Assembly (NCBI GenBank): GCA_004431415.1
Contig: QPMI01000181.1
Coordinates: forward strand, 26,299 to 90,298
From: Cyanophora paradoxa
Taxonomy: Eukaryota > Glaucocystophyceae > Cyanophorales > Cyanophoraceae
DNA length: 64,000 nt
Direction: 5' to 3'
The notes beneath the pieces are model-generated. The model made no database searches and was not told the origin of the DNA. It saw nothing but the letters and a program-made list of their open reading frames with translations. Of this stretch, positions 8,836-21,200 are shown one piece after another (position 1 is the stretch's first letter; each line of letters starts with the position of its first letter). The translations under genes were made by a program, and so were the position numbers.

Positions 8836-9496
8836 CCGGCGGCAGGTGCGACTCTGACGGGAGACCTGTCAAGGAGGAGAAGCGGCTTGTAAACGAGCTG
8901 TACATCAAATCGAACAATCTTGCCGTCCTCGTCATCGCAGAGTCCGCGGCGCTGGTCCTCCTGCTTGCTGTGAATAATTTTTGGGTGAATCCATCGCTGA
9001 ACGCGAGGGAATCTGGGATTTCAAATGCGCTGGCCGGCAAGAATAAAGAAGCAATCATGATATACAAAGGCGAGATATGCAGTCTCCTTGCCTCAAATGG
9101 TTCGTTACCAGCCGGCTGATGTTAATAATCGCGTGCTTAATTTTCATGGTAGACGAGGTTCGCGATGAGTTGGCTTCGGAATTTACGCGTCTCAAGATAC
9201 AGACGGCAATGAAATACAAGGATGAATATCGAGTGTACGAGATCGCCAACTGTCCTCTCCATATGCGTGGCAATATGCACAACGGCAAGATCAAGCCATC
9301 CTCATCGATCGCACCGGTCGACGTTGAAGGTGCCGGAACATATGCAAGGCTACCCCCAGCCCCGGCCATCATAGACAGTAACTACAACGCGTTCGCGTAT
9401 GGTGACCCATCGATCGCGAAGAACGTCCGGCATCGCCCTCATGTTAGTGGACCCTCTGCAAATCCTGACCAGCTGCAGCCTCATCATGACGAATAG
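8836..9496 (+). CDS. C-terminal exons of an unknown membrane protein
   Basis: Two exons can be suggested. The first (from about 8,853, after GCGGCAG) encodes KEEKRLVNELYIKSNNLAVL and a hydrophobic helix (LVIAESAALVLLLA), ending at a GTGAAT donor near 8,970. The second (from about 9,080 after TATGCAG) has another helix (RLMLIIACLIFMV), a charged part (VDEVRDELASEFTRLKIQTA) and a tail ending at the stop at 9494-9496. The hydrophobic pair and codon use look real, but the family is not recognised. No convincing first exon is visible before the junction at about 8.75 kb, so the gene may start inside a short 5' exon or be cut by the AT-rich element. Confidence 0.45.
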
Positions 9497-9855
9497 ACCA
9501 ACGGTAGTACTAGTTCGAGTTCAGTGTATTCCTGCACACCTGCATGCACACAATCGACGATCTTCTAGGACGACCATCAATTTTGTTGTTCCTGCAGATA
9601 TGTGCTCGCAGCCTCGTGAGCTGTAGCGCTTCTAGATCTGATGTAAATCGACTCGCGATCAGCTATTGCAACTTGTGGATGTGTGTGTGTTGTTTGTTGG
9701 GTAAAGGATGTGTGTGTGTGTGTGTGTGTGTGGTGTGGTGGGGGTTCAGTGCAAGAGTTCTAAGTGCGTTCGATCCGCTGTCGACGTCGACATGGTTCAA
9801 CTCACTTCACACGTACACGCCCCCTGGCCCAGGCCCCCCCGAGCCCCCCCCGCCC
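9497..9855. repeat. Intergenic stretch with a TG microsatellite
   Basis: Convergent intergenic region. It holds a GT/TG-rich tract at about 9,676-9,745, including an uninterrupted (TG)n run at 9,710-9,731. No gene is seen. Confidence 0.7.
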
Positions 9856-12800
9856 CTACTCCTGGGAGAGGACCTGGGTGATGGCGCGGACGACGGGCGA
9901 GGCGGCGACGTCGGTGCGCGGCTCGGCGAGCTTGCGCTCCAGCAGCTCGTCCACCAACGCCCGCAGCTCCCGCGCCAGCACCGCCACCCGCGCCGGCGCG
10001 TGGAACTCGATCTGCAGCGCGACGGGCTCAGCAACCGGTACGAGATGGATTTTAGGAGGTTTAAGATTTTAGTTCAGGGGCCTATCGTTTCCAGATTACG
10101 AGACGCGGGTGGGTGGGAGTGGGGCCGCTCGCGTCGCACCCAGCCGTCGACGGCGACGACGGCGCGCTGGTGGTCGACGGAGATGGGGCCCCCGAAGAGC
10201 AGCAGCGCGAACGGCGACACCTGCACCGGCGAGATGTCAGGAGGGAGGAGGAGGCGGCCGCGGCGGTGCAGGTGGCGGGGCCATGCAGCGGTGCCGGCCG
10301 CGGGAGCTCTTTTTTTTGGGGGTGGGGGGGGGTGGGGGGTGGGCGGGGGGGGACCATGGAGGAATCGCGGATGAAGACCTTGTTCGTCTTGACCTGCGCG
10401 CCTGCATCAGCGAACGAAGAGGGGGCACGAGGGGGAGGGGGGGGGTTAGGGTCGCGCGCCTTCTCGAGGAAGACGAGCCAGCGGGACTCGAAGTCGGTCG
10501 AGGCGAAGTTGACCGAGCCCGGGTGCAGGTGCACCCGCCCTGCCGGCGCGCGGGGAGCGGCGGCGTCAGGCTCGAGCCGGGCCGCAAGGAGCCGGGGGCG
10601 GCGGGCGGGCGGGTCGAGGGCGGCGGGCGGGCGGGCGGGGCGGACCGTCGTGCTTGGTGGAGTGGGTGATCTCCCGCGCCTTGTGGTCCTTCGCCATGCT
10701 GCCCCCGCCGTCTCCGCGTACTGCGGGGGGGGGGGGGGGGGGGGGGGGGGGCAGGGGTTAGACGGCGGGGAGCGAATGGGCGGGGCGGATAATTGCGGTC
10801 TCTTCAGTCCACGCACAGGGCGGACCCCTCGCAGGATTCTAGCAAGCAAATGCACGGGGCGGATGGAGGGAGGGAGGGGGCGGGCCGGGGAGGGGCGGGG
10901 GGCGGGGGGCGGGGGGGAGGGGGGAGCGGACCTTTGTCTCGGGGAGCTCGACGGAGACGACGTTGGGGTAGAGCCCCGCCGCCAGCACCGCCCGCACCTG
11001 CGCGGCCCGGCGGTGGTCGGACCCGGGGCGGGGGGAGGGGGGGGGGGGGGCGGCGGGCGGGGGGGCGAGAAGGGGGGGGGGGGGGCGGGGCCCCGGGCCG
11101 TCTCTAGGGCCTCTTGGGAAATGTCGTGAAAGCTTAGGTCATCTTTTTCTCTAGATCACGTCAGATCTCTAGGCCGCGTTTGAATTCTCGCAACGAGGCC
11201 GTCGCTTGGGCCATTTTCAACAAAGGGTTTCTTGGCGGCGGGCGAGCGCGGGGCCGGGCCCGCACCAGCTTCACGTTCTTCGCCTGCGCGTTCGCCCGCG
11301 CGCCCTTGGCCTCTGCGCGCCCGGCCCCGCCCCGTGAGCCGGTCATCGGCGGTGTAAAGAAGCCTGGAAAGCCCGGGGCGCCCAGCGAGTCTAGGGCGCC
11401 CAGGCTTCTTCTCGAGCGAGACAGAGAGGCGCCGGTTCGGGAAGCCTGGAAAGCCCACGGCGCCCGGGCGCGCGAAGGAGTGGCTTCGGGGGCGCACCGA
11501 AGCCGATGTCGCGGAGGAGGTCGGCGAACTGGTGCCGCAGGTCGCTCATCGTCCGAAGCGTCTGCCGCGACAGGAAGTGCTGCGCCGCCGGCCGCGCGAG
11601 AGGCGAGACGAGTCAGGCCGAGCGCGTCGACCGGGAAGCACGCGGAATGGTTCGAGGCGTTCTAGCGCGCAAGCTAGGCTAGGTAGGCCATGCGGTTGGC
11701 GCCGGCCCGGCCCCAGCCAACTCCGAGTCCGCCCTCGTCTAGCTAATGGCTAATGCTAATGTGCCTATATATGCTAATGGCTTGTGGCTATATATGCCAA
11801 GCAAGTAACGCGAGCGACCTCGTTGCAGTAGGCGTCGTCGCGGCCCTGGGAGCGGGCGTCGAGCCAGCCGTTGTAGGCCCGCAGCGTCGTCAGGTGGTCC
11901 GAGCGCCCCACCGCCATCCCACGCTTCGCCTTGTTCGCCTGAGGGCGACGGGGAGGGCGGGCGGGATGAGATGAGGGGCAAGCGGTGAGATAAGAGCTTT
12001 GGTAAGAGCGAGCTAGGAAGCCTAAGATGTTTCTAGGAAGCTAGGAAGCTTGAATCGAAGCGGAAGGCAGCTGGACTCCTGCAGCTGCAGCTCGCAGCCG
12101 GGGCTCTCGATCCATCGGGCGCGGGCGCGGGGGGCACCTCGTCGCGCTTCTCGAGGGGGGCGACGAAGGGGGAGCGGGAGGAGAGCCCCGCCGCGATCGT
12201 CAGGATCGGGTCCACGCACCTGCCGGGGCCGGGGCGACGGCGTCAGATAGGGAAGGAGCACAGCGGAGGAAAGCGCAGGGGGCGGGCGGGCGGACTGGAA
12301 GACGGCTTAGCTAATAATTAAGACTCTGAACTTAGTTTATAGTTACGATTATGAACTCTTCGAGCAGGTAAAGCAGCGAGCAAATCAAAGCAAAGCGGGC
12401 GGACTGGAACACGGAGGCGAGGAGGAAGGACGGGAGGAGTAAAGGATCTATCTATCTAAATATCTGCTATGATGAAAGGATCTATCTATCTATCCATCCG
12501 AACTCTATTATTATGAACTCTTAGAGCGGATAAGCAAGCGGAGGGGGCGGTTTGGAAGATCTCCCTCTATGGTAAAGCGGGCGGACTCTATCTTGTTCGT
12601 AAAGGACCTCCCTATAAAGGGGGCGGGCGGGCGGAGGGGCGGGCGGACTGGAGGACGGAGGCGAGGAGGAAGGACGGGAGGAGTAAAGGATCTATCTATC
12701 TATCTATCTCTTTATCCAGCCTCCGGTCTGGAAAGTCTCTTTATCCATCTCTTTATCTTAAGCAAAGCAAAGCAAAGCAAAGGGGGCGGACTGGAAGACG

Positions 12801-15176
12801 GAGGCGAGGAAGGACGGAAGGAATGAAGGATGTTTTTTTTTATCTCTATCATAAAGGATCTATTGTTATTAATCTATCGGGCTGGGTCTCTATCTCTATT
12901 ATAAAGGATCTCCTTGTAAGGAAAGGAAGGTGCGGGCGGGCGGACTGGAAGACGGAGGCGAGGAGGAGCATCTTGCCGACGCGCACGTCCACCGGCAGCG
13001 ACGCCAGGTGCCGCCCCAGCGGCGTCGCGCCCCCCTCCCTGCGCGGAGGCGCGTGAGAGGGGGGAGGCCGCAGGAGGCCCGGCGCTAGTGCGAGGGGCGG
13101 CCCTGCGTCCAACGTCTATGTCCCTCTTTCGATCTAGTGCCTCGCTGTTCTGGTCTGTCTGTCTCGGGCCGCGGCGCACGCGTTGAGGGCGCCGATCTCC
13201 TTGAGGACCATCACCGCCGCCTCCACCTGCCGCCCCCGTCGCCAAGAGCGGGAGGGGGGGGAGAAAGAGGGGGGTGCGCCGGCGGCGCGCCTGCTCGCGG
13301 GGCGGGGGCTGCAGGGCCTCCCCAAGGAAGGCCTGCGGGTCCCCGTACCCCAGCACCTGCGCGGGGGCGAGGGGAGGGCCGAATCAGCGATGCCGGCCAG
13401 CCTCTCTGTCTACCCGAAGTCACGGACCTCGATTTGGAGGCAGAGCTGCTCGAGGGGCACGCGGAGCATCTCGGGCAGCTGCTGCTCCGCCATCGCCTCG
13501 TGCCGCCGCCGCGTGAAGAGCCGGAAGCAGCGCCCCGGCCGCACGCGCCCCGCCCGGCCCCGCCGCTGCTTCGCCGACGCCTGCGGGCAGGGGCGGTCAG
13601 CCCCGTCCGTCTGGTATGGCACGGCTCTCGTGGGGGATCGTCCAAGGCGCGCCTTGGAGACCCACGTCTCGACGAGGGCCGTCAGCCGCGTCGCCGCGTC
13701 GTACTGCCCCCCGCCCGCCCGGTCAGAAGATGGAGGAGACGGAGGAGAGTGAGGAGGGCGGGGCGCCTGATTCTCTCCTAGCTATAGGTTCTCCTAGTTT
13801 CTCTAGGAACCGAGGAGGGCGGGTAGGGAGGGGCGGGGTACCTGGTTCTCCTTGACGCGGCCGGCGTCGACGACGTACACGCAGTCGTCCACCGTGATCG
13901 ACCTGCCGCCCCGGCCCCGCCCCGCCTCTCAGCATCGGCCTCGGCCTCGGCTTCAAGGTATCCAGTCTCTACTGATTCGCTTGAGCTTCTAGTGCGCCCG
14001 GCCCTCCGCCGCCCCGCCCGGCCCCCTGCCGCCGCTCCCTAGACGATTTGCGATGGCTCATGTGGTCCACGCACGTCTCGGCGATGTTGGTGGCGATGAC
14101 GACCTTGCGCGTGTTCGGCGGCGCCCGCTCGAAGATCCGCTTCTGGTCCGAGCTGCGCCCCGCCGCCCTCAGCCGCGCGGCGACCGCCGCTTTGAAGGCG
14201 GGAGGGCGCGGACCTGGCGAGGGTGGAGTGGAGGGGCAGGAGGAGGAGACCCCGCACGCCCCGCAGCCGCTCGTGCACCGCCTGAAGCGAGGCGGGAGGG
14301 TTAGGGGGCGGAGGAGGCGGCTCTACAGGCGCTCTCTCTGCACGTGGAGAGGGGTACCTGGATCTCCTGGATGCCCGGGAGGAAGATCAGGATGGCCCCC
14401 TCGCTTTCCTCGGTGTGGATCTGGGGAAGGGGGATACAGGGTCAGAAACCTGTTTAGGAGAAGTGGGGGGAGGGGGGGGAGGGGGGGGGGGGGGGTCGGC
14501 ACCTTCATGACGAGAGCCTCGACGAGGTCGTAATTGATCTGGGTAAGGGGGTACGGAATCGGTGAGCAGAGGGGTACACCCGCGCGTAGGGGGGACGCGC
14601 GGCTCCCGCTCGCCTGCTCCTCGTTGTCGGAGAGGGTCACGAGGGCCTTGACCGTCCGCTCGCTGTACCCCTGCGCAACAAAGAGAAAAGGTGAGCTCAG
14701 GTGAGTTCAGGTGAGGGGGTACGGGGTTTTCGGACCTTGTACTGGGCGGACGCCTCGGCGAGCTCGTCGAAGGACGTCGCCTCCTCGGCCGCCGCGGGCC
14801 CGTCGCCGCCGCCGGCCGCCGCCGCGGCAGCGGCCGCCGCCGCGCGGCTCTGGTTGCGCTTGCGCGAGGGGCGCCACTCCAGCGCGTAGCTGGAGCAAAG
14901 GTATCAGACCCAGATGGACACGGAAAGAGCAAGCCGAATGGAAGGCGGGGCGAGTGCTCTCCCTTCCATCTATTCGCTATTTATCTCCTTGACTTTGCTA
15001 TTTATCTATCCAGAAGGAAGCCGGGGCGGGGGGCGCGGCGCACCCGTCGCAGAACTCGAGGGTGTCCTCCAGGAAGTACTCCTTGACGGGGTGCGTGAAC
15101 CCCGGGATGTCCACCGCCGGGCACCTGAGAACAGAGGATGAGATGAGACAGATGAGGCGGGCGGGCGGGCGGGCGG

Positions 15177-15207
<31 letters not shown>

Positions 15208-18200
15208 CGGGCGGGCGGGGCGCGCCCGGCGAAGTAGTTGGAGAAGAGGTGCGCGTTGATGGTCGCCGACATGAGCACCACCTGCCCGAAGAAGGCGCTC
15301 GCTCGGGCTGGATCTATGTCGGGTTTGGGGTGGGGGCGGGCGTGCCTTGAGGTCGGGGCGGGCGGGGAGGAGGCGCTTGAGGATGACGAGGAGGAAGTCG
15401 CTGTCCAGCGACCGCTCGTGCACCTGCCCCCCGGCCGCTCGGCTCAGAAGAAGATGCTAGAAGATGCAAGCAAGCTAGAGAGTCGAGGGGGCCCGAGCAA
15501 CAAGGGCCCGCGCCCTCTCCGCTTCGACTTCTAGTTCGGCTGCAAGCCAGCTAGAAGACGCAAGACGCAGGCTAGCTAGAGAGCTGAGCTTGGCTCGCTC
15601 GCCTCGTCGATGAGGAGGTGGGTGCAGCGGGCGAGGCGGGGGTCGGACTGGAGCTTGCGGAGGAGGACGCCCGTCGTCGCGAAGAGCAGCCGCGTCTCCC
15701 GCGACGCCACCGACTCCAGCCGCACCTGCGGGGGGCGCGGGCGGGCGTCAGGAGAGGGAGAAAAGAGGTCAGGCGCCGGGGTCATGGCCGAGGGGCCGCC
15801 ATCCATCAATCATAGCTAGATCCCGCCCCCATGGCCGAGGGGCCGCCGATTTGATAGCTTAGGTCCAGGGTTCATTCCCGAGGGGCCGCCATCAAGAATA
15901 GAACAGAAGGACCCGAGGCCCGGGGGGCGGACCTGGTAGCCGACGGTGGCGCCGGCCTTCTCGCCCCGCTCGTACGCGACACGCTCCGCCACGCCTGCGA
16001 CGGGAGACCGGGTCGCATCGCACCGGGGGGTACGGGGGGGGAGGGGGGGGGGAAGCGGGGCGCGGGGCCGAGTGCCGTCCCAGAAGGCCCCTCGAGCCCC
16101 CAGCAGGGGCTCGGGGGGATGCAAATAGACGGGTACTTCAAACTCCCCCGGCTCCCTCCCTGCCCGCCCCCTCGCGGCGCGGGGCGGGGCGGGGCGCGTG
16201 TCGGACCGATGGCGGAGATGCGGCGGGGCTGGGTGCAGACGATGGAGCAGTACTCGCCGGCCTCCAGCGCCGCCTCCAGGATGAACTGGGGGACCTGCGG
16301 GGGGTAGAGGGGGGGCGAAGGTGAGCGCGGAGAAGAAGAGGAGGAGGCGTCGCTAGGCTAGGCCGGGCTTCGCAGGCGTGCGGCGCCTAGCCTCGAGGGC
16401 GGGCGGGCGGGGCGGGGCGGGGGGGACCTGGGTTGACTTGCCGCAGCCCGTCTCGCCCCGCACCAGCACAACCTGCGCGCCCAAGGGCAAGGGCTCAGGG
16501 AGGGAGGGAGCGCCGCCAACAACACCAGCGAGAGCTTAGGATGAGAAGGCGGCCTCCAAGCAGCCAGGACAGGCGGGGCGGGGCGGGGCGGGGCGGTTTC
16601 AAAGGGCGGGGCGGGGGCACCTGGTTGGAGGCGACGGCGGCGAGGACCTGCGAGCGGAAGGAGGCGGCGGGGAGGCGGCCCCGCGCCGCCGCCACCCGCG
16701 ACCCCTCCCCGGACTCCGCCCTGCCCGGGCCGAGCGCGCGGCCGGTTAGAGGGAAGGCGCGGCTCGCTTTGGCCTGATCCTTAGCTAGCTTCGGCTCGAA
16801 AGGGGCGTAATCTCTACCTCGTTCTTAGCTTTCCGGTTGTCGTTGCTTTCTTCTTCAGCTTAGCTTCTTCTTTAGGATTGTAACCTCTGGAACTGGAGGG
16901 GCGGGCGGGGGCGCACCAGGCCTTGGCGGCCGCCCGCAGGCGCGCGAGGTGCGCGGGGTCCTCCGCCGCGTGCGGCGGCCGCGCCGGCGGGCCCCGCCCG
17001 CCCGCCGGCCCCCTCCGGCCCCGGGCTTGTCAGCGCCCCGGTACACAGTTGAGCCGCTGCGAGGGGCGAGGTCGATAAGGCGCCCGTTCCTACGGCCTTA
17101 AAACAAGGCAGACGAAGCCCAGCGGACCTGCTGACGCTCGCCGTGTCGTCGGCCGGCGGTGGCGGGGCCGGCGGCGCCGCTGCGGGTGCCGGCGCGGCCT
17201 GCGGCGCCGCTTCGACCGCGGCCGCCGGGCTATCCAGCTCCTCCCACGACTCCGAGGCGCCCTCCTGTAGCACAGGCGGCGCCGGGGGCTTCGGCACGTC
17301 CGCCTTGAGCGATCCGGCAGGCGCGGCCGGGGCAGCCGAAGGGGCCGCCGGCCCCTCCTCCGCCGCCGCCTTGCCGCCCTTGGCGCCGCCCTTGCCGCCG
17401 GCCTTGCCGCCGCCGGCGCCGGCGCCGCCCTTGCCGCGGCCCTTTGCGGCGGCGCGGGCGAGGGAGGCCTTGTGCGCCGCCACTGCGCATGCCGCCCCGG
17501 CGCGAGTCAGATGAACGAAGACTCGCCCACACACGCTTGCGAGAGCGGTCTACAAGCGGCCCAGGCGCAGCCTCAGCCCAGCCTCCCTGCGGCGGACCTG
17601 CGGCGGCGGGGTCGTTGCCCGCGGCGACGGCGGCGGCCGCGACGGCCTCCTCCTCCGCCGCCGCCCGCTTCTTCGCCTCCTCCTCCTCCGCCCGCTGCGC
17701 GCCCGAACCCGTCAGGCCGAGCCGAGCCGAGGCGGACTCGAGGCCTTCGCGGGAAGGAAGCCAAGCCCTTCACCGGCTTAGGCTCCCAGGCTAGCGCCCT
17801 AGGGCTCGCCCGTCTCTCAGGGTAGGCCGCGGACCGCCTCTCGAGACACATCGAAAAGGCTAGCCTGCTTGCTTGGACCTTCCCCAGCTCCGCGGGGCGG
17901 GGGGCGGACTCGGGGGCCGTGGCGGCGGACCTGCTGCTCCTTGAAGCGGATGTTGCGGCGGATCTCCTCCGACGTCTCCGCGTCCACCTCCAGCGTCACG
18001 CACCTGCAAGAGGGAAGAGGAACTAGTTAAGAGGCGCTGGTGGGGAGGCAGAGCTCGAACGAGCTTTGGAGCTTCGAAGAGGCCGCTTTAAAGAACTTTA
18101 GGTCTTTAAAGAGCTTTGGAGCTTCAGGGAGGGAAGGAGGACGAGGGAAGAAGAGCTAGTCAGAGGGGCAACGAGGCAGAGCTTTAAAGAGCTTTAGAGC

Positions 18201-21200
18201 CTTCGATGAGAGAGCTCCGGCTCACTTAGCTTCCTTAAGCTCTAAAGCTTTTGACCTTTAAAAGAGGCCGCTTTAACGAACTTCAGAGCTTTAAAGAGCT
18301 TTAGAGCCTAAAAAGAGCTTCAAAGAGGGCGCACTTGAAGGTGCCGTCCTTGTTGAGGGTTGGGGCCGCCGCGCCCGTGCCCGGCGCCGGCGGCGCCGGC
18401 GGCGACGGCGCCCGCGGGATCGGCGGCAGCGCCGGCTCGCCCTGCGGGGGGGAGGGGAGGGGAAGGGGGGGGGGAGATGTTTTAGAAGAGGAGAAAGGGC
18501 GGGATAGGATTAGAGGGGTACGCGTGCGCACGTTCGCGCCGGCCAGGATCATGGGGAGGGAGGACTGGAGGAACATGACGAGCGAGAAGACGACGGGTAC
18601 CCCCGCCTGGAGAGGGGGGTACAGGCGTCACGGAGGGTACGGAGGATGTTGAGAGGGGGGGGGTACCTGAGCGACCGCCTGCTCGGCGAGGCGAACGGTG
18701 GCATGGAGGCGGGCCCGGGGGGGAAGGGAGCTGCGAAACGAGGGCGTCGGGAGGGTACGGAACAAATGACCAGGAAGGCCGGGGGTACATTGCGGTGAAG
18801 GAGACGAGGGGGGCGCGAGAGGGGTAGAGGCACTCCTTCGGGAAGAAAAACTCGACCGTGCAGGGGCCGACGACGGCGGGGTCCTCAAACTGAGAGAGAA
18901 AAATGCGTTGGTACCCCACAAAGCCACCAAAAAGGAGGGAAAAGGGGTACCGTGACGGAGAGGCCGTCCCCCTCCGGGAACCGGTACAGCTGCGTTCCAA
19001 AAATAGACTCGAGGGCGACCAGCTCCTCCTCCCTCTGGGCCGCCAGGTCCTCCTCCTAAAGGGGGGGGGGAGATGTCAGAGGGGTACGGGATTCGGGAAG
19101 GGGGGTACTTGGCGAACCTTGACGAGGGCGCCCCCGGGCGGCCGCTGACCGCCGTCCACGAGAACTGTCGGTTGGGGGGGGGGGAAGAATCAAAGGGGGG
19201 TAGGGGATGAATCAGGGGGTACCGAATCTCGCACGTCCGAGGAGGAGGAAGAGGGCGGCGCGGGAGTCGCCGCGGGCCTTCTGGAGGGCCCAGCTGGCGT
19301 ACCCCTGGGGCCACCCGAGGTCCCGGATCCGGGCGCCGGCGTCCCCCGGGCCGCCCGCCTCCCCCCCGTTCTCCCCTTCGGCCTTGTTCTTGCCCTCGCC
19401 GCCCTTCTTCTGGTTCGCGAAGGCAACGACCTGGAGGAGGAGGAGGGGACGGCGGGCAACGTGAGAGGGATCGCAAGATACATCTAGGGCGCTCGGAGGC
19501 CGGAACGCGAGAACGCTCGCGGTCCCGAAGCAGATCAAAGGGAAGGGAAGGGAAGGGGGCGGGGGAGGGCGGACCTGGATGCCCTTGGAGGGCTCGAAGG
19601 CCTTTGGGAGGAGGTGCTCGGGCACGTTCAGCATCAGCCAGTCCAGGGCGCCCGCCAGGTCCTGGATGAGAGGGAGGTTGGGGAAGGAGGAGGAGGAGTG
19701 TGAAGGAGGATGAGGAGAAGGGCGGACGGAGGAGGCGCGGGCGGCCTGGTCGGCGTCGGCCTTGTCGAAGCCGAGGTTCGCCAGCTGCGTGATCAGCTTC
19801 CGCACCTGCCGGGAGGGCGGGGGGCGGGGGTCAGGAGAGAGGGGAGGAGCCTGGAGGGAGGGTGCGCGGCCGGCCGGCCGGCCGCGCCCTTCCCCCCGCT
19901 TCGCCCTCCCTTCCCCCCGCACCTCGGACTCCTCCCGCTTCTTCCCCGCCAGTTCCTCCAGCAGCTCCTGCGGGGCGGGGCGCGTCAGCCGGCGGCGGGG
20001 CGGGCGCCGCCGAGAAAGCGCTGGGCCTCGGCGTTTAGGGCCCCTCTCGTCTTGGGCGGCGTTCTAAGCTCCCCCGCCCCCCGGGGCGCGGCCGGGGAAG
20101 GGCCCCGGGCCTCGGCGCCCTCGCCAGAACGCCTCTCCTTCTCGGGGGGGGAGGGCGGCGGGGGGGCGGACCTGGGAGGACTGGTCCGCGGCGAGGGCCG
20201 ACGCGTCCTGCGGGGGGCCCCGCGCGTCAGGCGAGGCCGGGTCGAAAGGCGCCCAAACGGCGCCCCAGGCGGCAGCTAAGGCTTCCTAGCCCCGCACGCC
20301 GCCCCGCCCCGTGCGCCCCAGCCGCCGCCCCCGCCCCCCTCACGCACGCGGGAGTTCTCGCGGATGACGCGCTCGACGAGGGCCCGCGTATCCGCGTCCA
20401 GGTGCACCGCCGTCAGCTTCTGCTTGGAGCGGGGGCGAGGCCGAGGCGGGTCAGGGCGTAGTAGAGTTAGGCGGGCGGGCGGGCGCGCGCCTTGGTGGTC
20501 TGCTGGGCGGCGGCGTTCTCCTTCTCGCGCTCCGCCGCCTCCGCCGCCTCCTTTGCCGCCCGCTTCGCCTCCTCCTGCGCCACCGCGTGCTTCTCCGTCT
20601 GCACGGGGGGGAGAACGTTCGTCAGGCGGAGCGCGGGGAGGAGCTCAGAACGCTACACGGCCTGCTGAAGGAGCTAGACAAGAGAAGAGAGACAGCGCCC
20701 AGGGCTACACGATTTGGAGTCGCGAAAGTCCGTTTGGGGCGGGGAGAGGATTGGGGGGAAGGGGGGTACCAGGGAGCGCCAGAGCTCCTTGTATGCGGTG
20801 GGAAGGATGCGGTACATCGGGTTGTCGGGGTTCAGCCCGTGCAACGCCACCTGTGGAGGGGTACAAGAGTGTCAGGGCGGGGGAGGTGAGGCGGGGGTAC
20901 GCAGCGGCTGGGGTGCAGGCCGCAGGGGGTGGGTACAGAAATCGCGCACCACGGCCATGTGGTGCTGCGCCTCGGCGACGGAGGGGAAGTTCTCGCCGTC
21001 CTGCGGGTACGCTAAGCGGCGCAAGGAGTGGGGGCGGGGAAGGAGGGGGGGTACGGCACGCGCCTCGAAGAGCCGCTCGGCGTCGTTCTTGAGAGTGGGG
21101 ATCTTGGGAATCTGCAGGCAGAAGCGGAGGAGGCTCAGCTGCGGCGCGGTGCGCTTGGGGAGGGGGGGATGGAGCGCCTTGACTCGGAAGCGAAAGCGGC

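Noticed and set aside
9799-11129. Long Gly/Arg-rich plus-strand frames over 10-11 kb
   Set aside because: They run antisense through the helicase exons and poly-G introns; the minus-strand exons match a known family and explain the coding signal.
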